The notes under the pieces: model-generated
What the model saw: the letters and a program-made list of their open reading frames with translations, nothing else
Database searches by the model: none
Told to the model about the DNA's origin: nothing
Program-made: the position numbers and the translations under genes
NCBI GenBank assembly: GCA_003255065.1
Contig: QAOA01001229.1
Location: 690,811 to 754,810 of the forward strand
From: Cercis canadensis
Lineage: Eukaryota; Streptophyta; Magnoliopsida; Fabales; Fabaceae
Length of the DNA stretch: 64,000 nucleotides
Direction of reading: 5' to 3'
Shown: one piece after another, positions 13,401 to 25,845 of the stretch
Layout of the letters: each line of letters begins with the position of its first letter
Numbering within the stretch: position 1 is the stretch's first letter

Positions 13401-15309
13401 AATATGCATTTGTGATAAAAATATTGAAACACAGTTCAACTGCGTTTGACTGACATGGCAATAGTGTTTTGAGTTGGCACTCAACGATCTTATACAAAGA
13501 GTAACTATATACATACACAAAATATTATAACGTGGGGCAAATTTTGAACTCATTTATTCCTACTTAAATTGTTTTTTTATTTTTATTTTATCAAAGTTAT
13601 TATATTTTATTTACAGTTGTGCACGAAAAGAATGTAAATGTCCATAATTTTTCTTACACAAAAATATCTTTAATCACCAATTGCAATGTGGCCACCAATG
13701 CCCACTTTACATTATCAAATGTAAAAGAGGAAGAGAATCATTTAGATAGGAAAAAGCTTTACATATGAATGGTATAAACTATAAAGTAGCACTTAGCCTA
13801 AAAGTTTATTTGTTTTTTTCCCTGCTGGCTCGGTTTTTAATTTTGTCAATTGCACCATACAGTTCACATTACTTTATACATTTGAAAACTTGTACAAAAG
13901 CTGCATGGTACTGCTAGCTTATCTTCATTGGGTTACATAATTAATTGATGGATTTGATCATTTAATGCATTATGGTGTTTGGCATATTATCTTAATAGAA
14001 TATATATGCATGTAAAGGAAAAGAAAGCATGAACCAAACTCTGTCATGTTCAACTGCAACATTCTCTTTAATGTTTTCTTTTGGTCGGAAGTGACAGTAA
14101 GATTATGCTCCCAATTTACATTCATCTAATGCATGTTTAATGTCTAAAGTTGATTGCCACTTTGTTCACTAATTTCTATGAAACATGCATACTGCTTCAT
14201 ATTTCTCATCTGGGTCTATGTGTTTGGTGGGGTTAGGGGTGCTCACTGTTCAAAGTGTGTGACAAATATAGAGGTGAACCATTGGCTCTGAGCCTGAGGC
14301 CCATTGAGGACTCAAAGGTGGATTTCTTTCTATGTTTCTTATTGTTTTTTGGTGGGGGTGGTGGTCATTGGTCAAATTCAAAGTGGATTTATGTGCATTA
14401 TAAAAACACAGCTTGTCCAAGAAATGTGAATCTCTAAAACAACTAGGACCTGAATATTTGGGCTATAGGTTCCAATTGACATTCTAGGACCTGTAGTATT
14501 GGTTTTCATATTACCCAACAAATCACAAGCTATGTTCATCAACTTTTCCATTCTCACCTTAGCATTGTGGGCTCATGTCATGGTCGATTTCTCATGACTT
14601 AATTTGAGGCATGAAATCTGAACCTTAAAAAAACAAGAAAGTATGACAAAATGTCCCTCCTCTTTTGCTTGTAAGTGGCCAAAAAATGGTATCCATTTTC
14701 AATGACATTAAGCATGGATTATATATATATATATATATATATATTATTGGCAAACTCTTTAGAAAAGTGAAATTTCAAGTGAGTGTTTACATGATAGCAA
14801 AAGAAGAAAAATGCCCTAGTCTAGGTATTGCATTTAAGTGAATAAACTTGTATTTGTGCAACTTATACACATTTATATGTAACTTTTTCAAATTATCAGA
14901 TGATAAGGCCCAAAAAAAGAGAGAATAATATTGGATAATTTACATAAGAGGAGCAAATGGAACTGTGTTATTGCACAAGTTGTATTCCCTTGCCATTTAA
15001 ATCCATAACATAGGTATGAGATGTTAACATCAACTCTATAGCCCAAATCCATTACATTTTTCACCAAACAACACCTCAGAGGAGACCCAATCTTTAGTGG
15101 GCTTAGTCACAGTGTACCCTTTAATATAATTTATGTAAATTACTTTAGGTAGAATAAATGTCTAATAATATAATTAGAGTAATGTTTCGTCCAAAAAAAT
15201 AATAATAATTAAAGCAACCAACTCAAATTTTATCAAATATTACACTTGTAAATTGTTGTTGAAATACATTCGTCATTTGATTAACAACATTAAGAAAATA
15301 TCAATTTAA
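7459..15309. other. Long gene-free region downstream of the cyclin
   Basis: No coding exons, tRNAs or clear transposons were recognised in about 7.8 kb. It begins with the cyclin 3' flank, which contains a (TA)n tract near 7610-7634. Three CACGTG G-box cores (8198, 8290 and 8560) and a canonical E2F-type string, TTTTGGCGGGAA (8226-8237), lie near 8.2-8.6 kb. A second (AT)n tract lies near 14719-14745. Short open frames here lack family motifs. Confidence 0.55.
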
Positions 15310-15331
15310 TTAGGAACATTAAGAAAATATC

Positions 15332-15485
15332 AACTTATTCAATTAGCTTATTTGAAAAGACCTCTAACGCTTTTTGTTAGCTCGTTCAATGAATCACAGT
15401 AAATCGTTTGTAATTTCATTTCGTAAATGCCCAATGAAATCTTCATTTCACATTAAAAAAAAAAAAAAGAACTTATTCAGTTAGC
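15332..15485 (+). mobile_element. Short retroposed sequence with 16 bp target duplication
   Basis: About 122 bp (15348-15469) ending in a run of A is bounded by AACTTATTCAATTAGC (15332-15347) and AACTTATTCAGTTAGC (15470-15485). This is the signature of retroposition. The body has no clear A or B box, so it may be a truncated SINE or another retroposed RNA. A second copy lies in the right half of the surrounding direct repeat. Confidence 0.6.
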
Positions 15486-15648
15486 AGGGCATTTTGATAT
15501 TGTTTTATACATTTACAATTTTTTTAGGTGATAAATTTACAATTTAAGAGGAGCATCGTAATTTAAGCTCCAAGACAAGGCAGCACACGCTTCTTAATCT
15601 GCTCCCGCCCTTACGTTACGTTTCATCCTTCAGCTTGCAAAAGATCCA

Positions 15649-15801
15649 ATGGTGCTTTGCACTTCCTCTCTCCTTTCCCACCCTTTGGTTACTCTCTCTC
15701 CCGCGAAAATTCCAACCTCGAATACTCTTATCCTACGCGCACCCTGCCTTATCCTACGCCTCCAGTCGCCACTCCCGGTTTCTTCAACTACATCCCTGAG
15801 A
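15649..15801 (+). pseudogene. Truncated copy of PRIN2 exon 1
   Basis: Encodes the first 51 residues of the PRIN2-like protein with one substitution (Cys-Thr versus Cys-Ile near residue 5) and then ends at the N. No donor site or further exons follow before the second copy begins. It is probably an assembly-generated duplicate of 16140-16292 rather than a second gene. Confidence 0.75.
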
Positions 15802-16139
15802 NTTAGGAACATTAAGAAAATATCAACTTATTCAATTAGCTTATTTGAAAAGACCTCTAACGCTTTTGTTAGCTCGTTCAATGAATCACAGTAAATCGTT
15901 TGTAATTTCATTTCGTAAATGCCCAATGAAATCTTCATTTCACATTAAAAAAAAAAAAAGAACTTATTCAGTTAGCAGGGCATTTTGATATTGTTTTATA
16001 CATTTACAATTTTTTTAGGTGATAAATTTACAATTTAAGAGGAGCATCGTAATTTAAGCTCCGAGAGAAGGCAGCACACGCTTCTTAATCTGCACCCGCC
16101 CTTACGTTACGTTTCATCCTTCAGCTTGCAAAAGATCCA

Positions 16140-19100
16140 ATGGTGCTTTGCATTTCCTCTCTCCTTTCCCACCCTTTGGTTACTCTCTCTCCCGCGAAAA
16201 TTCCAACCTCGAATACTCTTATCCTACGCGCACCCTGCCTTATCCTACGCCTCCAGTCGCCACTCCCGGTTTCTTCAACTACATCCCTGAGACCCAGTTC
16301 CAGAAACGCATTCACTTTCACTCTCAGATCTTCACCGACCCAGAAGTACGTGTACCCTGACCCAATTCCCGAATTTGCAGAATCTGTAAGGATGAATTTT
16401 GTGACTTTTATCTGCAAAATTGTCAAGCTGAAAGCTGGTGTATTTATTTAATTACGTGAGCTATTGCAGGAAACTCAGAAGTTTAGAGCTGAGCTCTTGA
16501 AGAAGCTATCAGAAGACAAGGACGAGTTTGGGGATGAGCTCGATGCGGTTATAGACGTTTGCGCTCAGGTGAATGTCGTTTTCCTGTTAAAGGACAAAAA
16601 TGTATAGTCTTAACACGGTTTAAGGGTCTTTTTTTTTTTCATTATTTAAGCATGCAAAATTTTACTTGTTGCAGTATTAGCATCCACAATTGTCTGAAAT
16701 TTTCTCCAATATCTCTTATAAAGGAATGCATTTGAATGCTTTCATTGTCTTGATAGTGTTGATATCACCTTGAATTTTGGCAATAATTCACCTAGTTGAT
16801 GTTTTTGGTAATGAAGAACTGATTGAGGTGTGTCTATTGTACTTGAGCGCTACATGCTTGAGAAAACGCTTGAACAAGAAAATAATTTTCTCGTGATTTG
16901 TCAACTACTGAGAGTTTGCTTCACTTGTAAATTATAATATTGCATTTCCTCAAGAAGCCAACTCAATACTTCATATTGTTCCACGTACTGTTAACTAGAG
17001 GTGCCTTAGGAAGTAATGAGGTTGGACTTGGTGTTATGGTGAAGTAAGTAAAACCAACAGAAGTTCAGGTTACATAGCACCTCTATGCAATTTACTTTAT
17101 GATTTTCCAGTACTCCGTTCTTGTTCTATATCTCATGGTGTTTATATTCAATGCTTTCCTCTCTCTCCTTTTAAATTTGGCTGGAATGCATCTACTTTTT
17201 CATCTTCAGTCTTTACTGTTAATTTATTGTAGCTTTGATATCAATTTCGAAAGAAAAATGTGTATTACTTTTTCTTGTACAATTTTGTAAGTCAAGTTTT
17301 GTCGGGATTCTCATATCTGGTCATTGAGCATCCTGTCTCTCTCTTCCTTGCCCTTCTTTTGTTTTCTTTATTTTTTATTTATGTGAAGGTTGTTGTCATG
17401 TCCACAAATATATAGTTTGGATCTGGAAAGAGAAATTTTGGTTGCATGACAATCGGTTTGCCTGGGCTCCTTTCATCAATCAATTGAAAATGGGGACAAC
17501 GTCTATTTCTATTATTGGATGATATTAGACTATCTTTCTTCATATAGGCTTATTCTGGGAAGGCAACTGACATAGGATGGGTCATCTGCTTCCTAATGTG
17601 TTCCAGTTATATTTCTCTGCTTAAGTTTTGATGCTGGTAACAAAAAGAAAAGAGCTCTACATCAGATGTTATAAGCATTAGAACAATGAATATTGTTGCG
17701 GCTGCAAGCAGTGCTTATGAATTTGATGGACTTTCTTCTTGATTGAATATAAACAAAAAAAAAGCTACTTTTGACTTGATGGCTTAATCACTGCAATGTT
17801 ACTAAAATAACCAAGTCCCACTTCTATGAATATAGTAAAAGTGAAATGTGGAAAACAATTGATCTCTTATATTAACTGAACTTGCTTGTGATGCTCAGCA
17901 TCTCTTTGAAGTTATCATGACGCATATATCTTTAGAATTATGATAAAGTATGAAGCTCCAGCATTTTTATTGGATCAGATATCATTAATTCTGTTTGTGA
18001 TCTAGTGCATATAGTGCAATGTAAACTTCACCTTAATATAACATTCAAAAACATCTTTGTTTATTACTGTATTTAAGCTTCAAGAAAACCTCATAATTTT
18101 CTGCTGTCAAAGAGAATGGTGGGGAGGAAAAGAAAGAAAGAATTTCACCTTCTTGTGACCAATGTTCTTATAACTAAGTTGAAAGACCTGCATTTAATTC
18201 ACTGATAATATCCTTATTGATTAGCATACCTAGACTTAAAGAACACTCTCAATCATGATTTGTGGCCAACATTCTTACATTTAAAGGAATTTGTACATTA
18301 ATGTTTGTGGCCAACATTCTTTTACTTGAAGAAATCTTGTAACATTAATAAGAATATAAAATTTTCTACTGATAAGTCACAATATGGTCCCATTTGCATG
18401 TGGCTTCTTCTCATATGGACCTTTAATTTTGCCTTTCACAGTCACTGAGAATTAATTACAGATTTGACATGTGGTCCTAAGTTGACAGGTTTTCTATAAC
18501 TAATTTTCTTTAATGCTTGTCAAGAAACCTAATTTAGGTTAACCTGTTTATTGCCGTAATCACTAATCACCATTGAATGCTGGATGAGGAAAATTAGGTT
18601 CCAATGAATGCCTGACTGTTGCTTGTTTGCATACAAACCCCCTAAAACCATTCTTTCTTAATTTTTTTCCATTTTGTTACAAACATGTGTCAAGTGAACC
18701 ATCTGACTAATTTGGTCCTCAATCAGTAGGGAGTCTAGAGACTTCCTAATTTGGGTGTAGCCGTGTGGTGAGATGCAGCTCTTTGGATTGCTGAGATGAT
18801 GGTAAACGAGTACTAGAAATTGTTGATCATTTGAAATGAAAATATTGCTGAGATCTAAGAGTTGCAATATAATTTATGTGGCTTTCTTTCTTTATTTATT
18901 CTGTATGTACTGGGATAAAATATTGTAAGACATCACCAAAGCAGCTAGTACCTGGTAGATATATACTGTAAAAATGGTACTTAGCTACTTAGTGTGTGTT
19001 TGGGATTGCTCTGACCTTTTAGGTTTAGGTTTCTTAAAGAATCATTTTTATGTTTGGTAATGTTATTCAAAAAGTGCTGTGAATAAAAATTGTTTTTGTA

Positions 19101-20295
19101 TAGGTATTGTTAAGGAAAATCACTTTTTATTGTTACAAAAATGGGTATGAAAATAGTTCGGTTTATATGAAGTTTTTAATAATAAATGATAATAGGATAA
19201 TTATGATATTTACAATAATTTTATCTCAAAATTAGATTCTTCCACTGCAGAAGCAACTTGGACACAGTTATTGCTGATTCTTATAGGGTGTGCTTAGTAA
19301 TTACTGATATAGCAGACCCATTATAGTAAATGAAATTTTAGACTTGACCCAGCTAAAGGTGATCCAAATTACTGGAGATTTCTCACTCACGCCTATAATT
19401 TGCTGTCTCAATCATAATTTAAAAGTCCGATCTCAGACCATCAACATATAATTAATTTAAAACTACATCAGTTTTGGTATCTTAAGAGAATGCATTGGGT
19501 TTTACTTGCATAACCAATATTAGAGGCTGTTTTTGTAAATAGAACACTTGTTTAAAGTTGTCTGGTGCACTATAAGAAAATGTTGGTTATGTTCTTAATT
19601 TTGTTGTTATAGTGCAAGAATCGTTCTCTTTCTTATACATATTTGATCTTTATAATCAATGGAGAATGTTGGCCATCCATATTCCATAGTGTGTCCTATC
19701 CGTCATCAAAATATTGTGGCTCATAAGACTCAACTATATCACACTTCTCTTAATTTCAGCTGGGCTATAGCACTGCATAGTATTTATTTCCTTCTGAATT
19801 ACGCAAACTTGATTTCCTTTCTTTTCTATCAGGAGGGCTAAATGAATTGGCCTGAAACAGTACAATAATTGACCCCCTCCCATAAACAAATAATAAATAA
19901 AGACTTTACAAGAAAGTCAGATCAATTTTTCTGACAACGTCTTTCTCACACTATTGTAATTTTCTGGACATGTTTGGCCCAAAGCTGACAATGTTTTGAC
20001 GTGCTACCTGTAGCTTTTTACTTGAAGCCAAAAGTGAAATATTTGAATTCCATTTTTAATTTATGAGTTCTGATATTAACCAGCCTTGGTTGGAAAGCAG
20101 ATATTTAGCGAGTTTTTGCACAAGGAATATGGAGGTCCTGGGACATTATTGGTGGAGCCATTTACAGATATGTTGGTTGCTCTAAAGCAAAAGAAATTAC
20201 CTGGAGCACCTCTGGCTGCAAGGGCGTCACTATTATGGGCACAAAATTATGTTGATGAAGACTGGCAAGTTTGGAACTCAAAACAGTTAAAGTGA
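16140..20295 (+). CDS. PRIN2: PLASTID REDOX INSENSITIVE 2-like protein
   Basis: PRIN2 is a small chloroplast nucleoid protein needed for full activity of the plastid-encoded RNA polymerase and for redox signalling to the nucleus. The three exons are 16140-16385, 16470-16568 and 20101-20295. All join in phase 0 and give 179 aa. Residues 1 to about 65 are Ser/Thr/Pro-rich with few acids, as expected for a plastid transit peptide. The mature part starts near KYVYPDPIPEFAE and contains the family segments EYGGPGTLLVEPF and LPGAPLAARASLLWAQ. One Cys (about residue 113) sits in DVCAQIF. Intron 2 is about 3.5 kb, unusually long for this window. The start is the first ATG after the leader, shared with the truncated upstream copy. 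The gene is convergent with the DUF4228 gene, whose stop lies 360 bp away. Confidence 0.88.
16569..20100 (+). other. 3.5 kb intron 2 of PRIN2
   Basis: The intron has a clean GT donor and AG acceptor. I see no coding exon inside it. It holds a hAT-like fragment beginning TGTGTTTGGGATTGC near 18993, and a 47 bp inverted-repeat piece, CACTATAAG...TTATAGTG (19568-19614), that may be a CACTA-element remnant. Confidence 0.6.
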
Positions 20296-20655
20296 TTTTT
20301 CCACTTTTCAATTCCTGTCCTTTACAAGTTGTCTTCAAGTTGTATCTGAGAACTGCTCATTTGCTAATAACTAAGAGGAAGATGTACAGATGTTTTAACA
20401 GTATTCAATCAAAAAACTCGCTTCTAATATTCATTACTTTTTTCTTCTCCTTTTTGGTGCTATACAAATATCTTATCATAGGAACATGGTTTCGCAGTTG
20501 AGGCTGTGAAAGCTGATGGAAGAGAAATCTTGGTTCAAAATCTTTTGAGTTAATTTACATGCCCATGGTTCTGGAATGCATCTAGGACGAGCATTTGGCA
20601 TGGAAAAGGCAAACAAATCAAGTTCTGTGGAGCACTGTGCATGTCATAACACCAA

Positions 20656-21762
20656 TCAGCTTGAAGACTCCGTGATGCTCTGTAATGAGGGGCGCCAATT
20701 TTTTGACCTTACTGTAGCAGAATTAACCGATGCTGCTCTTTGCCCCTGTCTCTCTGCTCTTATTTCCTGGAATGAGTTGTGCAGTTACAGCATTAGTACT
20801 TGTTGATGATAAGGATGAATACTTACAAAATGAAGATTAAAGAGAGTTGTATTGAAAATTGAGTTTCTACTAATGACATGCGTCAAAGTAATTGATATTC
20901 TATTCAATTCTGGCTGCGATCTCCCTTCCTCTCTCTCTCTCTCTCTCTCTGTGTTCTATGTTTCATAAGAATTGCAACAGCTAAAGCTGAACATAATCAT
21001 AACATCTTGGATTTTATTTCCTCTGTAATGGATTGTGCAAATGATTTGAGGAGGAGTACAAGGATTGCATGTCATTCTGATATTAAAACTATTGAAAAAG
21101 TGATCGATCAAGGCCTTGAGTGAATTCTCTTTAAGTGGACTAAAGACTTTCTGGTAGAATATTATTCATTGAATAGTAGATAACCAAAAAAGGCAAAGAG
21201 GAAAAAGACTGTTGATGGGTAACTGAAGAATACCTGATATGTCTTTCTTGTGTCTTGCTTCACTCTATCTGCCTCACTAGCTGAACTCTGCTTTTCTGGC
21301 ACTGTATGTGACTTCTCAACCGACTCTGTCTGTGGCCTCTTAGTCTTTGCATGCTTCTTTGCCCTCAACACCTTCACAACTTCTATAACCAGAAACGATG
21401 GTTTTCAGAACTTGAAACAGTACCAACATATATATAGATCTTTTTATGAGACAAGCACAGGAAGAAGGATTCATTAGAAAGATTGGAGACTGTGACATAC
21501 CTTGAGTCGTAATGAGCCTGTAAGCATGGCCAAGATTGAGAGTCTCATTTGGCCGGAGCAGCTTAACACGAGTAAAACGCACCGTCTTCTGCTCTTGATT
21601 CTGTTCTTCAGGCACAGGCAATGGTATTATCAAAGACACATAATGACCCGGATTCATCTTCATGATCTCACTTGCAGTGACAGACCAATACAACCTCTCT
21701 ATCTTCCCACATGGGTGCTGAATCACTAGAGCTGCAGCATCCACAGCTTGGCAATTCCCCAT
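20656..21762 (-). CDS. DUF4228 (PADRE-type) domain protein
   Basis: A small plant-specific protein whose family members are often induced by pathogens or stress; the biochemical role is not known to me. The exons on the minus strand are 21762-21501, 21382-21234 and 20766-20656. They give 173 aa and all phases agree. The N-terminus MGNCQAVDAAALVIQHPCG is the family hallmark; Gly2 and Cys4 could be myristoylated and palmitoylated, placing it at membranes. HYVSLIIPLP and VKLLRPNETLNLGHAYRL follow, then a Lys-rich and Ser/Glu-rich linker. The last exon is only 111 bp and ends in the conserved WRPSLQSI tail, which confirms that it belongs. A (CT)n repeat (20929-20950) lies in intron 2, and CTAT/CT repeats lie in the leader. 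Confidence 0.88.
20929..20950. repeat. (CT)n microsatellite
   Basis: About eleven CT units, within intron 2 of the DUF4228 gene. Confidence 0.9.
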
Positions 21763-24700
21763 CTATCTATCTATCTCTCTCTATGGCTCTGGCAGGACAA
21801 AAAATGAATAAGAGAGGAAGAAGAAGAAGATGATGATGGGTATGGGAGATAAGGGAGAAAGAAGAGAGGGAGGAGGTGAAGCAAGCAAGGGTCTCTTTCT
21901 GTACAGCTCCTCCCAGCACCCCACACATATAGTAAAAACAGGGTCTAGCTCTATAAGCAACCCTTTCTCAATCTCAACTAACTAATGCTATGCAAGTCAA
22001 TTTAAGGCAAAATTGACATTAATAGGGGCATGACAAAAATATTGTGGACGTTGTGATTAATAATTGTGAATCTAGTAAGATAATGTGGCAACTTATTTAT
22101 TTATATTATTAAAATCGGCAACTACTGATTGGCACCGGCACCGGCACCGGCCTCCGGAGCGGGTGCAAATGCCACGTGGAGAGATGAGAAGGGGAAGGAA
22201 ATTGGACGGATATGTCCGGCGATGTCGACGGGGTCAAGGATTATATTTTAATTTCTAAGGTAAGACAAACTGCATCTAATTCTAATCTAATCTTTCTTAT
22301 TAAACAAAATTAAAAATTTTGCTAACCAAAGCGTGCGGGTGAATAAGATTCTTTTGGGTGGACACTGGACAATGACATAGCATCATCTTATCCTCGTTTG
22401 AGAAAACCGTGTTTGGTTGCCAAGAAATTGTGATAGAAAAAAGAAAAAAAAAAGTTCGGGGATGTTCAATGTTGCAATTTGCACTCCAACTTTATAGAAC
22501 CACTTCCTTGGCACATGTTTTGATTTGAAAGATTACTAGTCCTGAGTGATTAGTGGCCATGCCAAATAATGCACCATTATCTTCTTTTGAAGAATATAAA
22601 ACACAATGCACTGAATGTTTCAAAGTCCAATGCAATTTAAGTAGCTTCAAAGTGACCTATCTGCGCCAAATAATTGAGCTTTTTATTGAAATGCTTGTAT
22701 AAAATATGTAAGCAACCATCACAAGCAAAACTTTGTTTGATGCTAGGCCTGAGGCTAATCCTTTTCAATGTTGTTGAAAGTGGTTTGGACCAAATCATTA
22801 CAAACCATTTGTTATTATTAATGGTATTAGGATTGAGATAAATAAACCTTTTGCAGACAGCTGCAAGAGTCCTTGTCAATTCAATATCTGCACTTTGGAC
22901 AAACTCAACTCTAGGACTTACCAACAATTTTGAGGTATTATATCCTCAAAAGAAAACAATTTGTGGGTACATAACTCTCCCTTAAACAATTTCATGAATA
23001 ATAAATCATAGATTGAGCATCTTACATTGATGGTCAAGCACCCAAGTTCTACGCCTATTTGTTATACTATGATAACAAGAGAGATGTTGCACTGTTTTAG
23101 TATAATTTTTTTTATTCATACTAATACTACAATAAATTTTTTGAATTCCAACAAAAATTGAGTCGTTGAAAAAAGGGTCATTAAAATTACAAAATTTTAA
23201 TGAAACAGTAATTTCAACAAAAAATTTTGAATGGTGAAAGGAGAAAAAATTTGGCAGAACATAGTAGAATTTGCATTTCTTCTTATAAAACCATTAATTT
23301 TGGTTTATCAGCTAAAAATATATCAGCTCCTATTGTGTTGCTTAAGGGTGTCTCCATGCACTTTAGGCCATTTGTTCCTAGTTACTAGTCCTTTGTTTTC
23401 AACCAAAAGCAAAAGATACAAGCTCCATCTTCTCAAGTCAGGTTTGTCAGCTTCCATGCCCAAATCATGAAGAAAAAAAGAACAAGAAAAAAATTGACAG
23501 AACATAATCATTTTGTATTTTTCCTTAAAAAAAATCTTGGGATAAGGAAACAAAGACCTGGTTAAGTTAAGACAAAAGAGGTAACCTTGCTGAAGATCTT
23601 TGACTCTTGTAAATCTGAAATAATGTAAACTATGAGAACCCCAAGGTTTGAAATTTTCCCTTGTTTCACATGTGTAAACATCTCTGCATAATGTCAGTCG
23701 ATGTAAGCCATGTGAGGTGTTGGAGAAATTTGGATCCAATAATAAATGAGGAATGGACTATTTCTTGTTCAAACATGACTCGTGTAGGGGACTACACCCT
23801 CTAATATTATATATCAAGACCCTTAACCCTTTATAGCCACTATTAGTTCTTGTTTATTTGGGTTTGAAGACTCTGAATAGTCTAATGCTTGGTCAGGTTT
23901 TAAATATGGAAATTGATGGATTTGAAAATCATAATGTTCATATTTGCAACTTGTGGAGGGTACCAAGTTTAGGTTTTGCATGTCCTATTCCTTTGGCTAT
24001 TAAACATTCTCACTTTTAATTAAAACCATCCCACCAAACATTGGACTCTGAAAGGCTCTTATTTGTGGGGCAATTCCTTCTTTTTGTTGTCGTGAAAAAC
24101 ATTATCTCAGAGTTGCTATCTCCACATTCCTCCCCCAATAATACAAAACACAACCATCCAACCAAAAGAGTACCTCAAAGAAATTATTGAAAATGGAGGG
24201 AACAGTGCATGAATCTAACTATCTCATATTTTGATGAAAATGGGAAATGGAGAAGGGAAGGAAGCAAAACCCAGATGCCATTATTTGTCCTTTCAGGACA
24301 TTGAAGTACAATACAGTGTGCTGGGTTTTCACTTTGCTCTGTCCAATATTCTCTTCCGTACGTTTTTTTTACAGAGAAACAGAAAATTTTGTAATTCAAA
24401 AAGTTTTGGAACTTATGCCTATAGCTAGTTCCTGAAATTCTAAAAGCCAATAAACTGCAGCTACCCTCCTCTTAATTTTCTTAATCATAATTCACAGGTA
24501 AAAGTTTTTTTACTTCATTAGTTCACTAAACTAGAAATAGTCTTCCTGTTTTCTTCTAATCCTGCATTTTGTCATGTAGGTGGTGAGTGTTTGGCCAAGG
24601 ATTTTATATTACATATCAAATGGGTATATTGCTAATGGAACACTTAATGGTCCTTAACTACATAGTGCTGTATTGCATCTCCATGACATTTGCATCTAGT

Positions 24701-25845
24701 GGAAAATAACTCCTTGCTAGCCTATAAAAGAGAATCAATTAACAATGGAGATTCGTCCTACAAAGGTGACCTAACAAGAATAAAATTTCAAAGATGTGGT
24801 AAAGTTGTTATAGAATATTAATCTGCTAAACGAGGATCCTCTACGGCTCTACTATGAAGGATAAGAAATTTTTCTCTTTTTTCTTTTGAGACAAGAAGAT
24901 TCTTGTGGAGATCGATGTGTACATTTTGTAATAATTGGTTGAATACCGCTTAATTTATAAATCATAATCCATTATCATAATGCGGTCAATTTAAAGGTTA
25001 TCAGCTCGAGAAAATTTTAACAATTAATTGCCATTGTAATCATGAAAGAATAAGTGCTTGAAATCAAGTGATATAAATAAATTTTGATGCGGAAAATAAT
25101 TAAACCTTTATTTTATTTAAATTATAGATCAATAGACTATAGAGAAAAGCATGACTCCAAGATGTATGGCCCATACTTTTATAGAACTTTTTAATTATTA
25201 GAAATGTTAGAATTTAGGTTTTACAAGAGAGATAATTCATTATCTTAGGTCACCGGCTTCGAATAATAAAAGAGTGTTGATATTTAATTTGCACTGACAA
25301 AAATCTCAATTAAATTTAATAGATTATTTCATAAATAACTCCATGATAACATCATTGAAAGCTTTATCATCAAATGCATGTTATTTTGTTATTAATTATA
25401 TGATAAAACAGGTTTAAATATTAAATTTCTTATAAACTACTCAAATTATAAGCCACCTCTAGTGTATGCACATTTAATCTATTAGTTCAATCTTCAACTC
25501 CTACATATGATGCTCTAGACAAATGCTTACGTTTTGTGCCCATCATGAATTTATTATTAGCTTTTTTACTTTCTCAGAGCAATGTGATTAGGTAAAAGAG
25601 CACATTTCCGAAATTATTCTATTTTCGTTTAGAGACGTGTTGATATGTAGTTTCTTTTTTTCTACTGTTCTGGGCTTTGCCCCATAGTTTATAAAAATAA
25701 AAAATAAAAAGATTTTCAAGATTGATGAAAATAGGTTAAGTAAATGAATAAAAATTTCTCACATTATACACTTCTACACCCTTCAAATATTTGTTAATTT
25801 TTTACCATCCAAAATTATGTAGGTACAAGAGTGGTGTAGTAAATA
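21763..25845. other. Gene-free region upstream of the DUF4228 gene
   Basis: The first 200 bp are the CT/GA-rich leader and promoter of the DUF4228 gene. A short GGCACC repeat lies near 22130-22150. The rest is AT-rich, with no recognised exon or RNA gene. Confidence 0.5.

Larger units (their letters stand above)
15310..16292. repeat. Direct repeat of about 490 bp around a single N
   Basis: Positions 15310-15801 and 15803-16292 are nearly identical and are separated by one N at 15802. Both contain the same 5' flank and the first part of the PRIN2 coding region. The copies differ by a few substitutions and small indels. The left copy stops abruptly at the N, within exon 1. The arrangement fits an unmerged contig overlap better than a natural tandem duplication, though the latter cannot be excluded. 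Confidence 0.9.

Noticed and set aside
19568..19614. CACTA-like 47 bp inverted-ended sequence
   Set aside because: CACTATAAG and TTATAGTG ends are suggestive, but it is very short with no 3 bp target duplication; mentioned only within the PRIN2 intron.
20576..20806. Plus-strand 76-codon open frame
   Set aside because: It is the antisense of the last DUF4228 exon, which has family motifs and matching splice phase.
22130..22150. GGCACC repeat as a CRISPR-like or regulatory array
   Set aside because: Only three units with no spacers; an ordinary microsatellite.
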